From CAG-791 sp963591995 (GTDB lineage: Bacteria; Bacillota; Clostridia; Lachnospirales; Lachnospiraceae): 35,530 bases of DNA. The stretch covers positions 1 through 35,530 of the forward strand of contig CAVAUJ010000021.1 in NCBI GenBank assembly GCA_963591995.1, written 5' to 3'. Shown piece after piece: positions 9,322 through 17,104 of the stretch. Made by a program: the position numbers and the translations under genes. The notes beneath the pieces were generated by a model. That model saw nothing but the letters and a program-made list of their open reading frames with translations, did no database searches and was not told where the DNA came from. Numbering within the stretch: position 1 is the first letter of the stretch; each line of letters begins with the position of its first letter.

Positions 9322-10284
9322 TTATCCCTCCAACAGCCCCGGATCCTTGTCCTCCATGTTGGTGGTCCGGACAATGTACAGCGGCCGCTTCTTAACCTCC
9401 AGATAGATCCTGGCCAGATACTCGCCGATGATGCCGAGGATCAGGATGATCGTTCCTCCGAAGAAGGCGATCAGAATGACAATGGTGCCATACCCCGTTC
9501 GCGGCGCATCGGAGGAGAGAATCTCCGCAATGAACCAGATGGCGGCGATCAGGGTGACGAGATCGATTCCAAAGCCCAGCCACACGGCCGCCCGCAGCGG
9601 CGTCGTTGCAAAGGCAAAAAAACCGTTGATCGCATACCGCATCAGGCCGCGCATGGACCATTTCGTGCTGCCGGCTGCCCGCGGCACGTTCTCATATTCG
9701 ATCCACTTCGTCTCATATCCGACCCAGGACATAATGCCCTTGGTGAAGCGCTCCCGCTCTCCCAGCGACATCATGGCGTTGACCACGGCCCGCTTCATCA
9801 TGCGGTAATCCGAACCGCCCTGCACCAGATGCATGGTCGTCAGCCGGTTGATGATCCCGTAGAAGCCTCTCGAGAGGACACTGCGCACCAGCGGCTCCCC
9901 CTTTCGGTCCACCCGCCTTGCGCTGCAGCTGTCATACCCCTCATCCAATGCTGCGATCATCTCCGGGAGAAGTGCCGGCGGATGCTGCAGATCCGCATCC
10001 ATCAGCACCACATAATCCGCCTCGGAATACGAAAGCCCGGCATAAATCGCCGCCTCCTTGCCGAAATTCCTGGAAAAGGACAGATATTTCACCCTCTCCT
10101 TTCCCTTTTCCTCTGCGAGCCGCTCTATTCTCTGCAGTGTGTCATCACTGCTGCCGTCATTGACATAAATGATGGACCACTGCAGTTCCGCGATCCCCTG
10201 CAGGGCCTCCTCAATGCTGCTGTACAGGACGGCAACGCATTCCGCCTCATTGTAGCACGGGACTATGATCTCCAAACTTCGCAC
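9322..10284 (-). CDS. GtrB-like polyprenyl-phosphate sugar synthase (GT2)
   Basis: This is a membrane-anchored GT2 enzyme that charges undecaprenyl phosphate with a sugar (glucose in GtrB, mannose in DPM1-like enzymes) for use by GT-C transferases outside the membrane. Motifs are IIVPCYNEAE at the N-terminus, YVNDGSSDDT, the donor/metal site DADLQHPP (about 96-103), the GGSDYRMMKRAVVNAM region, and GSTKWSMRGLMRYAINGF before two C-terminal membrane helices. The open frame extends upstream, but GTG at 10284 is chosen: AAGGGG lies seven bases before it and the protein then starts RSLEIIVPC, giving 320 residues, the usual length. It overlaps the preceding gene by 38 bases. The directly following GtrII-like gene is its likely partner. 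No GtrA flippase is seen. Confidence 0.92.
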   Translation of the reverse strand: MRSLEIIVPCYNEAECVAVLYSSIEEALQGIAELQWSIIYVNDGSSDDTLQRIERLAEEKGKERVKYLSFSRNFGKEAAIYAGLSYSEADYVVLMDADLQHPPALLPEMIAALDEGYDSCSARRVDRKGEPLVRSVLSRGFYGIINRLTTMHLVQGGSDYRMMKRAVVNAMMSLGERERFTKGIMSWVGYETKWIEYENVPRAAGSTKWSMRGLMRYAINGFFAFATTPLRAAVWLGFGIDLVTLIAAIWFIAEILSSDAPRTGYGTIVILIAFFGGTIILILGIIGEYLARIYLEVKKRPLYIVRTTNMEDKDPGLLEG

Positions 10285-11197
10285 AGAAGCACCCCTTCCA
10301 CGCGCCTCTCCAGTATCCCCAGGCAATGTCCGGCCGGTGATACCGCAGGGACTGCACAACATAGTAAACAGTAAAGGCGGGATGGAACAGGATGAAATAG
10401 CGAATCTTATCGGCCGTTCCCGCATACCGCCGCATCATAATGCTGCGATTCCTCGCAAAGGTATAGGCTCTCCTCGGTGTTCCGATTCCAAGGCTCCGCA
10501 GCTCTATGTTCTCTCCGGTCATCACAGCACCCAGATGCAGTGTTCTCGCCTTTGGTGCATAGAACTGCGCAAAGCCCGCTTTTTGAACCCGCAGTCCCAG
10601 ATCGGTCTCCTCATACATGATTTCGAAATAAGGATCCCAGCCACCGGATTTCTCATACGCCTCCCGGGTCATCATGAAGGAATTCGTCGCTGCTGTCGTC
10701 GGATAATCTCCCTCCGGATCCACCTGATCCAATCGCACACCTGACTCCACAAAAACTGCTCGCGATGTGTGAAGATCTATGCCGCAGCCAAGAGCACCTA
10801 CCTCCTGTCCATCTGCACCTCCAAGCGACAGCGGCGCCGCCAGTCCGGTTCCCGGGTGAAGCTCCAGAAAGTGCACCAGCTCCGTAATCATATCCGGATA
10901 AATCTCATTGTCATCGTCAATGAAAAGAAAATATTCTCCCTTCGCATGCCGCACGCCCTCGGCTCTTCCCCCGCCTGCATTCAGATTCACCGGACTGGCA
11001 ATGTATTGCACAACCAGAGAATCCCTGTTCTTCGCCTGTATAAAGGACTGCACCACCCGGCAGGTATCATCGGTCGAAGCATTGTCCACAACAACGATCT
11101 CGACCGCAGGATAATCGCTGGCTGCGATCGAATTCAGCAGCCGCTGCAAATCTTTTGCCCGGTTGTAGGTCGGGATGATCACGGAAACAAGATGCAC
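10247..11197 (-). CDS. GT2 family glycosyltransferase (rhamnosyltransferase-like)
   Basis: The 316-residue cytoplasmic GT-A enzyme begins VSVIIPTYNRAKDL, has a DNASTDDT motif, the metal-binding motif DDD at about 94-96, and the acceptor/catalytic region GGWDPYFEIMYEETDLGLR typical of rhamnosyltransferase-like GT2 proteins. It starts at a GTG with GGAGG eight bases upstream, three bases after the previous stop, so coupling is likely. Its C-terminus (HRPDIAWGYWRGAWKG) is family-typical. Donor and acceptor cannot be told from sequence. Base composition is higher in GC than the gene just upstream of it, so it marks the edge of the AT-rich block. Confidence 0.9.
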   Translation of the reverse strand: MHLVSVIIPTYNRAKDLQRLLNSIAASDYPAVEIVVVDNASTDDTCRVVQSFIQAKNRDSLVVQYIASPVNLNAGGGRAEGVRHAKGEYFLFIDDDNEIYPDMITELVHFLELHPGTGLAAPLSLGGADGQEVGALGCGIDLHTSRAVFVESGVRLDQVDPEGDYPTTAATNSFMMTREAYEKSGGWDPYFEIMYEETDLGLRVQKAGFAQFYAPKARTLHLGAVMTGENIELRSLGIGTPRRAYTFARNRSIMMRRYAGTADKIRYFILFHPAFTVYYVVQSLRYHRPDIAWGYWRGAWKGCFCAKFGDHSPVLQ

Positions 11198-11200
11198 CTT

Positions 11201-12184
11201 CTAATTCCTCCCAATATCAACGATATGTACATCCTTATATTGGCCACCATTTAAATTCAAAGCCATCTGAATTCCACTGTTAAAAGGGCCAAATAAATAT
11301 TCACACTTCGACATCATATCTAAATCCAACAGATACAGCAGATTATTTTCATACCTAGATACTCCAGGTAGCACTTTAGATGAAATAGAATCATCAAAGG
11401 CAAAATCAGAAAATCTTTTCTTTTCAAAATAATCTACTTGCAGTTTGCCTTGATGCTCCATAACATAATCTAAAGCTTCCTGCTCTTCCGTCACAAAAAA
11501 AATATTCGAACAACCCATTTTGTCCGCGTAGATTTGAACTTCTTCCCAAAAATCACAAATCTCCATCACCTTCGGGTGTCCAATGGGAACATAGCTTCCG
11601 TGAACTTTATAATCTGTCCCGCGATAATATACTGCAATGCATGGTTTTTTCGCCAATATCCTGGATTCATTTTGCTTAAGAAATACATCTGTTTCCTCGT
11701 TATAGCGAATTCTCCTGCAAAGCTCACTCCGACACCGAATCTCTTTGGGGGAATATCTCTTATATAGGGTTATCAAATTCTGATTATGGTACACAACCCT
11801 TTCTGCATTTCTTGCATCTTGCTTTGTATATAACTTTCCCTCTGTGTAGATACCCTCGTAATAGTATTCCCAGGCATCTCCCCCACGGTCCGGGTCCACC
11901 AAACTGCAATTTGTGTCTGAAATATCCACAACCGGTATGTAGCCCCGCTTTTGGGCATACTTCATCGCTCCGAGAACCTCATCAAAAAAAGATGCTAATC
12001 CAATTCCCTGATTATCCAAGCGGATGACGTAAAATGTTTTATCCGGATATTCTGATCCTAAGTGCAGTACTTTCTCCGGATTTCTTATTTGCAGTACCCT
12101 GTTGTATATGCCCATGATCCAAGAGTAGAAGGGCTCCTGTATCCTGGTTTCCCAATAGTTCAAAATTTCCACCACTCTACGCAT
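11201..12184 (-). CDS. O-fucosyltransferase/NodZ-like glycosyltransferase
   Basis: This soluble protein of 327 residues probably has a GT-B fold. Near its N-terminus it reads DNQGIGLASFFDEVLGAMKYAQKRGYIPVVD, and later CIAVYYRGTDYKVHG (RGTD about 188-191). That layout resembles the fucosyltransferase superfamily (NodZ, O-FucT), where an R in an HxRxTD-like motif contacts GDP-fucose. It ends with a GPFNSGIQMALNLNGG motif like the family's final donor-binding loop. The match is to the pattern only, so fucose as donor is a hypothesis. ATG at 12184 is preferred over the TTG at 12199. The gene is AT-rich with many AAA/AAT/ATA codons, unlike its GC-rich downstream neighbours. Confidence 0.65.
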   Translation of the reverse strand: MRRVVEILNYWETRIQEPFYSWIMGIYNRVLQIRNPEKVLHLGSEYPDKTFYVIRLDNQGIGLASFFDEVLGAMKYAQKRGYIPVVDISDTNCSLVDPDRGGDAWEYYYEGIYTEGKLYTKQDARNAERVVYHNQNLITLYKRYSPKEIRCRSELCRRIRYNEETDVFLKQNESRILAKKPCIAVYYRGTDYKVHGSYVPIGHPKVMEICDFWEEVQIYADKMGCSNIFFVTEEQEALDYVMEHQGKLQVDYFEKKRFSDFAFDDSISSKVLPGVSRYENNLLYLLDLDMMSKCEYLFGPFNSGIQMALNLNGGQYKDVHIVDIGRN

Positions 12185-12233
12185 CTTACGACATCCCAAC
12201 CTTCTATTTGCGCACTGTACTCATATTCTTGCC

Positions 12234-13286
12234 TTAGCGAAGGCTTAATGCTTTACGAACAAACTTTCCGTACAATTCCTCTGTATTATGAAAAGACGCC
12301 AGCATATATCCATAAATCAATATCTTCATGACGGAATTCAGCTCAGCATTTCGAATGTAATGCCTGACAGCCGCTCTCAGCTCCTTTCCTGACATGCTAC
12401 TGCACAAATCAAGAAACAATTCTCTGGCTTTTTTTTCCGCCTCACGGCATGTAATCTGCTCACTTCTTCGTGACAAAATACATGTAAGCAATACAACTTC
12501 ATTCATTATAAAGCCAACTGCATACGGATCCTTGTCCCGCTTCCTTTTAGAAGCAATTTTCATCAATTGCCCCCACGGCATCTGATCCAAAGACAATTTG
12601 TTAAATTCACCTGACCGCGAAGTAGAACGTGGGTTCTGATAATTGTAGTACAGCTTTTCCTCCACCACATTGCCGTATGACATACATTCATTGCACTGAA
12701 GGACAAACAGCATATCTTCCGTATAACATCCTTCCGGAAAACGGATTCCATGTACATTCAGTGCCGTTCTTTTATATATGCGGTTCCAAATCGCACAAGT
12801 TGACCAATACAACCATTCTCCGCTGTAGGAGCTCTCTTTTCTCGGATATCCGCCGATAACTCTGTCTTCCATATCTACCAGCGCAAAACCCACCATCGCC
12901 ATTTCTTTTTTTTGACTTTTGGCTGAATGAACCAAAGCCTCCACAAAGGTTAAATCGTAATAGTCATCTTGATCCAGAAAGCAAACCCATGTACCTTCGG
13001 CATCCGCAAGGCCTATATTTCTCGCAGCCGCGACACCAATTGAACCTGATGTGTGCAGTATTTTCACTGACCTTTTAACATCATTCTCAGTTACAGCTGT
13101 TGTCGCAAGCGTGCCTTTTTTCCTCTGGAGTAGGTTTTCATAGTCATCTATATCTGTTTCACAATCATCAATGACTAACAGCAGTTCAATATTATCCCAT
13201 GTTTGCTCTAAAACAGAGCGGATAGCTCGTTCCAAAAGCTGTTTCTCCGGATGATAGACTGGAATAATAATAGTTACTTGTTCCAT
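12234..13286 (-). CDS. GT2 family glycosyltransferase
   Basis: The 350-residue protein starts VTIIIPVYHPEKQLLERAIRSVLEQTW, followed by an acidic nucleotide site and the metal-binding motif CFLDQDDYYD at about 103-111, which defines a GT-A GT2 enzyme. The C-terminal third is helical and not diagnostic. ATG at 13286 is preceded by AGAGGTGA and lies four bases after the flippase stop. The gene is AT-rich, like the flippase and fucosyltransferase-like genes around it, so these probably travelled together. The substrate is unknown. Confidence 0.88.
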   Translation of the reverse strand: MEQVTIIIPVYHPEKQLLERAIRSVLEQTWDNIELLLVIDDCETDIDDYENLLQRKKGTLATTAVTENDVKRSVKILHTSGSIGVAAARNIGLADAEGTWVCFLDQDDYYDLTFVEALVHSAKSQKKEMAMVGFALVDMEDRVIGGYPRKESSYSGEWLYWSTCAIWNRIYKRTALNVHGIRFPEGCYTEDMLFVLQCNECMSYGNVVEEKLYYNYQNPRSTSRSGEFNKLSLDQMPWGQLMKIASKRKRDKDPYAVGFIMNEVVLLTCILSRRSEQITCREAEKKARELFLDLCSSMSGKELRAAVRHYIRNAELNSVMKILIYGYMLASFHNTEELYGKFVRKALSLR

Positions 13287-13290
13287 ATCC

Positions 13291-14862
13291 TCACCTCTTT
13301 CTGCGCAACTGTTTCAAACGAGGGATTAACAGAGTGTGTAAAATCCCAATGATTTTCTTCATTTCCGGACTATTATGATAAATAAACTTCAGCAAAATTC
13401 CAGGTATTAAAACTGCAAACAAGCATCTCAACATAAACCACAGAATTCCCTCCTCCGGGATCCAACAGCAAGCCGCATAAGAAAGTGAACAAACACAGAT
13501 GGTTGTAAACGTGTATTTTGCCTGAATTTTAAAGTAATCCATTCCGTTTTGTTTGAAATACTTACGAAAAAGCGCAATAAATTCAAAAGGAAGATTAATA
13601 ATGGACAGTGTGACAATTGTGGCAAGAATCACCCCCATCACACCGCAATACCTTACTAAAATTAAGTTCAAAACAAGATTTGCTGCTGCTTCTACTATTG
13701 CAAGAACTCTTTCTTGACTCCACACTCCGGTAGTCTCTTTCAAAAGCTCGCTGATGTCGGACAAGCTCATCAAATAGAAATAGATACAGAACATAATCAC
13801 AACTCTGTAAGGCAAGAGATAATTTTCCCCAACCCACAACCGCATGAATGGTTGATAGAGATTCAACAGACAAGATGTACAGATTGTAACTGCCCCCTGC
13901 TGTATAAAAGAATATATCCACAGTACCTGATAATTATCTGTTCGATTTTCCAATGCAACAGAATTTCCAAGGCTTGGTCCAACCGCTCGATGCAACATCC
14001 CCAACAAGGTAATCGGCACCAACATGATCTGATAATAGTTCTGGTACATTGCCAGAACGGATAGGCCAAGAAAGGAACTGATTACAATGCTGTCAAAAGA
14101 GTTGCGCGAAATATTCCGGATTTTAGCCAATGCAATAAATGCTGTCCGTGTAATAAACTCTCTGCGAAATCCCTGACTCGGATGATACTCGGTCTGGCCG
14201 GCCTTCTTTTCAAAGATCTCCGGGTAATATCGTTTTCCGGCAATTGCCGGCAGAATCGTATTAAGAACAGGTGACACCAAAAGAAGCGCACAGTAAAGAT
14301 AATAATTACCAGAAAAAAGGATCGCAAAAATTTGTAATCCATACATACAGACACCGGCGCACACTCCTGCTTTTTCCACAATATCTGCACGTTGGTCTGC
14401 CTGTAGCATAATCGTTCGGTATCCTACCGTTAAATATGCAAAGGCAGTATTAATTATATAAATTGCAAAGACAATGTAGAGATTTAGCCCTTCCGGATAT
14501 TCTTTTCCCTTTGCCAGATAAGGGACAAACGGAAGTAAAATCACACCGGCCACGGTGATGATCAGTCCAATAACACGATAAATTCGTCGCAACATCCGCA
14601 ACAGATATCGCGTCTGCTGTATGTCTTTCTGACCGACCGAGCGGTAAAGATAAAACACCACGGCATTACCAATGCCTAATTCCGCAACGCTTAATACCTG
14701 AAACACAGATGTAAACAAACTGCTGACGCCGCTGTATTCAATACCAATACGGCGAATCAGAAGCGATCTGACAATGAAGGGAAGTACAGTTGAAACAATA
14801 GAGTTTACGGCTGTCCATATGAAATTGTTGGATACGTTCTGTATACGGGATCTCTGCGTCAA
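13291..14862 (-). CDS. Wzx-type polysaccharide flippase (MOP superfamily), copy 2
   Basis: This membrane protein of about 520 residues has 12-14 predicted helices and begins NVSNNFIWTAVNSIVSTVLPFIVRSLLIRRIGIEYSG, with VAELGIGNAVVFYLYR shortly after. This is the standard N-terminal pattern of Wzx and other MOP-superfamily lipid-linked oligosaccharide flippases. It would move undecaprenyl-diphosphate-linked repeat units outward. TTG at 14862 (AGGAAG eight bases upstream) fits better than the GTG at 14898, which has no ribosome binding site; the frame is open to both. The gene is AT-rich. A second flippase lies near 26-27 kb, so the two may serve different glycans or one may be a replacement. 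Confidence 0.9.
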   Translation of the reverse strand: MTQRSRIQNVSNNFIWTAVNSIVSTVLPFIVRSLLIRRIGIEYSGVSSLFTSVFQVLSVAELGIGNAVVFYLYRSVGQKDIQQTRYLLRMLRRIYRVIGLIITVAGVILLPFVPYLAKGKEYPEGLNLYIVFAIYIINTAFAYLTVGYRTIMLQADQRADIVEKAGVCAGVCMYGLQIFAILFSGNYYLYCALLLVSPVLNTILPAIAGKRYYPEIFEKKAGQTEYHPSQGFRREFITRTAFIALAKIRNISRNSFDSIVISSFLGLSVLAMYQNYYQIMLVPITLLGMLHRAVGPSLGNSVALENRTDNYQVLWIYSFIQQGAVTICTSCLLNLYQPFMRLWVGENYLLPYRVVIMFCIYFYLMSLSDISELLKETTGVWSQERVLAIVEAAANLVLNLILVRYCGVMGVILATIVTLSIINLPFEFIALFRKYFKQNGMDYFKIQAKYTFTTICVCSLSYAACCWIPEEGILWFMLRCLFAVLIPGILLKFIYHNSPEMKKIIGILHTLLIPRLKQLRRKR

Positions 14863-14939
14863 ATCGTTTACTTCCTGTCGTCCATCTCTGCTGGGCACCG
14901 ATAATTACTTTATAACTCCTGTACGGCCCAATTCAGAAT

Positions 14940-15998
14940 TCATTTTTTTAACGGCACTTCCGTGTATATCTGTTTTATATTTTTACCGTAAGCTTCCCTG
15001 TAAGGATACAGCACCGAATTCATGAAACCATATCCGTGTCTGCAAAACGAGAAAAACCACTCTGCAAACCATCTAGGGCTGTGCGTATATACCGCCCGCA
15101 GAAACTTTTCCTTCGCTCCCAGTTCCGCCAGAACCGGCAACGGCTTCATGTTTCTCCACGGTGTTTTGTGACAATACTCCCACCAGATTTCCTTCATAGG
15201 GTGCAGCGTCCCTTCTTCATGCGGACGGTACAGAAAGGTCGCCGGCAGATGAACAATTTCCGGATGTGCATAGGCATCCTCCACCTCTTCCTTTGTCACA
15301 ACCGGCGCATTATTGAACAACAGTCTTCCTCGCATGGAATAGTTCCAGGTAATGCCGTACACATTATATTTCAGCGGAAGCTGTGTGATCTCTTTCTGAA
15401 ATTCCATGTTCAGCAATCCCTGGTCTTTGCTGCCGTGAATATCTCCATATTTCTTCAGCCGATTTATAACGCGCTCTTCACATTTACCGGCCCGCCACGC
15501 ATCCAGATCAAAATACACCATCTCTGCAATGCAATATTTCATGTCTCTGCGGAATCGTCTCTCATACAGTTTCTCCGACCAGTTCATTGCAATAGGATTG
15601 CCATCGAAATCGAAATCCAGAAGCTCTGACAAATCACCAAGGATCAGCGTATCTGCCCCAACCGTCATAATTCGGTGTACATCCGTGTTCTCAAAATAAC
15701 GTGCAATGAGCAATTTATAGTAGGTAACATAGGCAAAGCGATGCGCCGGGACATTCCACGAGCGAATTTCCTCCTCCGCTACAGCCGAATCCATGAAAAC
15801 AATCCGGCAATGTATCCTAGGATAATCCTTTAGCATTCCCTCAATCCTATTCTGATTTTCAACCGTTATATCCGGCGTCAGGATATAAATATCGTATTGA
15901 ATCTCTTCCGATGCATGGATCAGCAGCGATACAATGGACGTCGCCAGAGCATAAACAAAATTATTGTTGCATTGATAATACAGATTAAGTGTTCTCAT
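14940..15998 (-). CDS. GT8 family glycosyltransferase with altered DxD motif
   Basis: The 352-residue protein matches the GT8 layout (LgtC/RfaI-like galactosyl- or glucosyltransferases). It has an N-terminal LNLYYQCNNNFVYALATSIVSLL, AYVTYYKLLIARYF, MTVGADTLILGDLSEL, SKDQGLLNMEF and a C-terminal HLPATFLYRPHE region corresponding to HxxGxxKPW. The metal-binding DxD, normally part of YLDAD, reads GAD at 114-116: the first Asp is Gly. The codon is unambiguous in this sequence. Asp116 and the second metal ligand region remain, so activity may be kept or weakened. It ends just before the flippase gene and starts at ATG 15998, about 33 bases after a GT2 gene. No strong ribosome binding site is visible. 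Confidence 0.85.
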   Translation of the reverse strand: MRTLNLYYQCNNNFVYALATSIVSLLIHASEEIQYDIYILTPDITVENQNRIEGMLKDYPRIHCRIVFMDSAVAEEEIRSWNVPAHRFAYVTYYKLLIARYFENTDVHRIMTVGADTLILGDLSELLDFDFDGNPIAMNWSEKLYERRFRRDMKYCIAEMVYFDLDAWRAGKCEERVINRLKKYGDIHGSKDQGLLNMEFQKEITQLPLKYNVYGITWNYSMRGRLLFNNAPVVTKEEVEDAYAHPEIVHLPATFLYRPHEEGTLHPMKEIWWEYCHKTPWRNMKPLPVLAELGAKEKFLRAVYTHSPRWFAEWFFSFCRHGYGFMNSVLYPYREAYGKNIKQIYTEVPLKK

Positions 15999-16031
15999 AT
16001 CTTACAAGAGGCCAAAAATCAAACTGAACCG

Positions 16032-17060
16032 TTACTGCTTCCAATCACTGCGGTCCGCCGCTTCCTTGCGGAACAAACCCCGGATGGTTCCTGTTCCGTA
16101 GACCCACAGAGTAATCCAGCACATCACAGGGTGCAGGAGCCATACTCTCCAATCCGGCTTCCGGCAGAAGCCGATGACGGACTGAATGAGCAGCGGAACA
16201 ATCGTCACACAGGCCAGGCAGAACAGTGCAATCTTGTATTTCCCGACCTTGCTCCACGGATACTTGCGTCCCTTCGCTTCGGAGAAATACAGGAAATCCA
16301 TGACTCTCCGGTTCTGCTTCCTCTTAAAAGTTTTAAGATCCGGACAGAACAGGTGCACAATTCCAGTCTTCACCTTGGCCACACGCAGCTGCGGGTCCTT
16401 CTGGAACAGCTCCCACAGAACATCGATGTCGAACAGATAATCTCCCTCGAAATTCTCCAGCAGCTCCTTCCGTTTCATGAAGAAACCGTTTGCACCGATG
16501 GTTGGGATCATGTCCGCACGGAACCGTATGGACAGGTAATCTCCCCGGTCCGCTTCCTCCCGCTCTACGGTGGTCCACTTCCCCGTCACAAGGCATCTGC
16601 GGTCATAGTTTCCCGTGAACATGCACAGCGGATCGTTCATCCCGATCAGGGCGCAATACCGGTTGATGACGCCGTCCTCCCGGCGATAGGTATATTCGAT
16701 GGGCTCGCTGGCAATGATCTCCGTTTCTTCAAAGGGAGCCATCATCCGCGTCATCCAATGCGCGTCCGGGATGATGTTGTCGGAGTCCAGCAGCAGAACG
16801 ATCTCATTCTCTGCCTTCCGCACCCCCACTGCCTTGCCCGCCTCCGCTGTTTTCAACGGATTCGGGATCACGGTGATGCGGACATCGCAGGCGGCTGCAT
16901 ATTTCTCCATACGTTCCACGGTTCCGTCCGAGGAGCCGCCGTCCGCAATCACGATTTCCATGGCCTCATGCGGATAATCCTGCATCAGAATTGCGGACAT
17001 GTAGTCCTCCAATGTCCGCATGGAATTATAGGTTGGCGTTACAATTGAAATGGTTCTCAT
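16032..17060 (-). CDS. GT2 family glycosyltransferase with C-terminal membrane segments
   Basis: The 342-residue protein begins ISIVTPTYNSMRTLEDYMSAIL, with ADGGSSDGT and the metal site LLDSDNIIPD (DSD about 92-94). A central segment (IGANGFFMKRKELL, FDIDVLWEL) is typical of GT2 enzymes acting on lipid-linked acceptors. Two hydrophobic stretches near residues 270-310 probably attach it to the inner membrane face. The start ATG has GTGGAG eight bases upstream. The neighbouring upstream gene is a GT-C-like protein and the downstream one a GT8. Substrate unknown. Confidence 0.9.
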   Translation of the reverse strand: MRTISIVTPTYNSMRTLEDYMSAILMQDYPHEAMEIVIADGGSSDGTVERMEKYAAACDVRITVIPNPLKTAEAGKAVGVRKAENEIVLLLDSDNIIPDAHWMTRMMAPFEETEIIASEPIEYTYRREDGVINRYCALIGMNDPLCMFTGNYDRRCLVTGKWTTVEREEADRGDYLSIRFRADMIPTIGANGFFMKRKELLENFEGDYLFDIDVLWELFQKDPQLRVAKVKTGIVHLFCPDLKTFKRKQNRRVMDFLYFSEAKGRKYPWSKVGKYKIALFCLACVTIVPLLIQSVIGFCRKPDWRVWLLHPVMCWITLWVYGTGTIRGLFRKEAADRSDWKQ

Positions 17061-17104
17061 AGCCGTTGCTCCACCTGCTGCATTTTATTCCCGGAAACAC
17101 CGAA

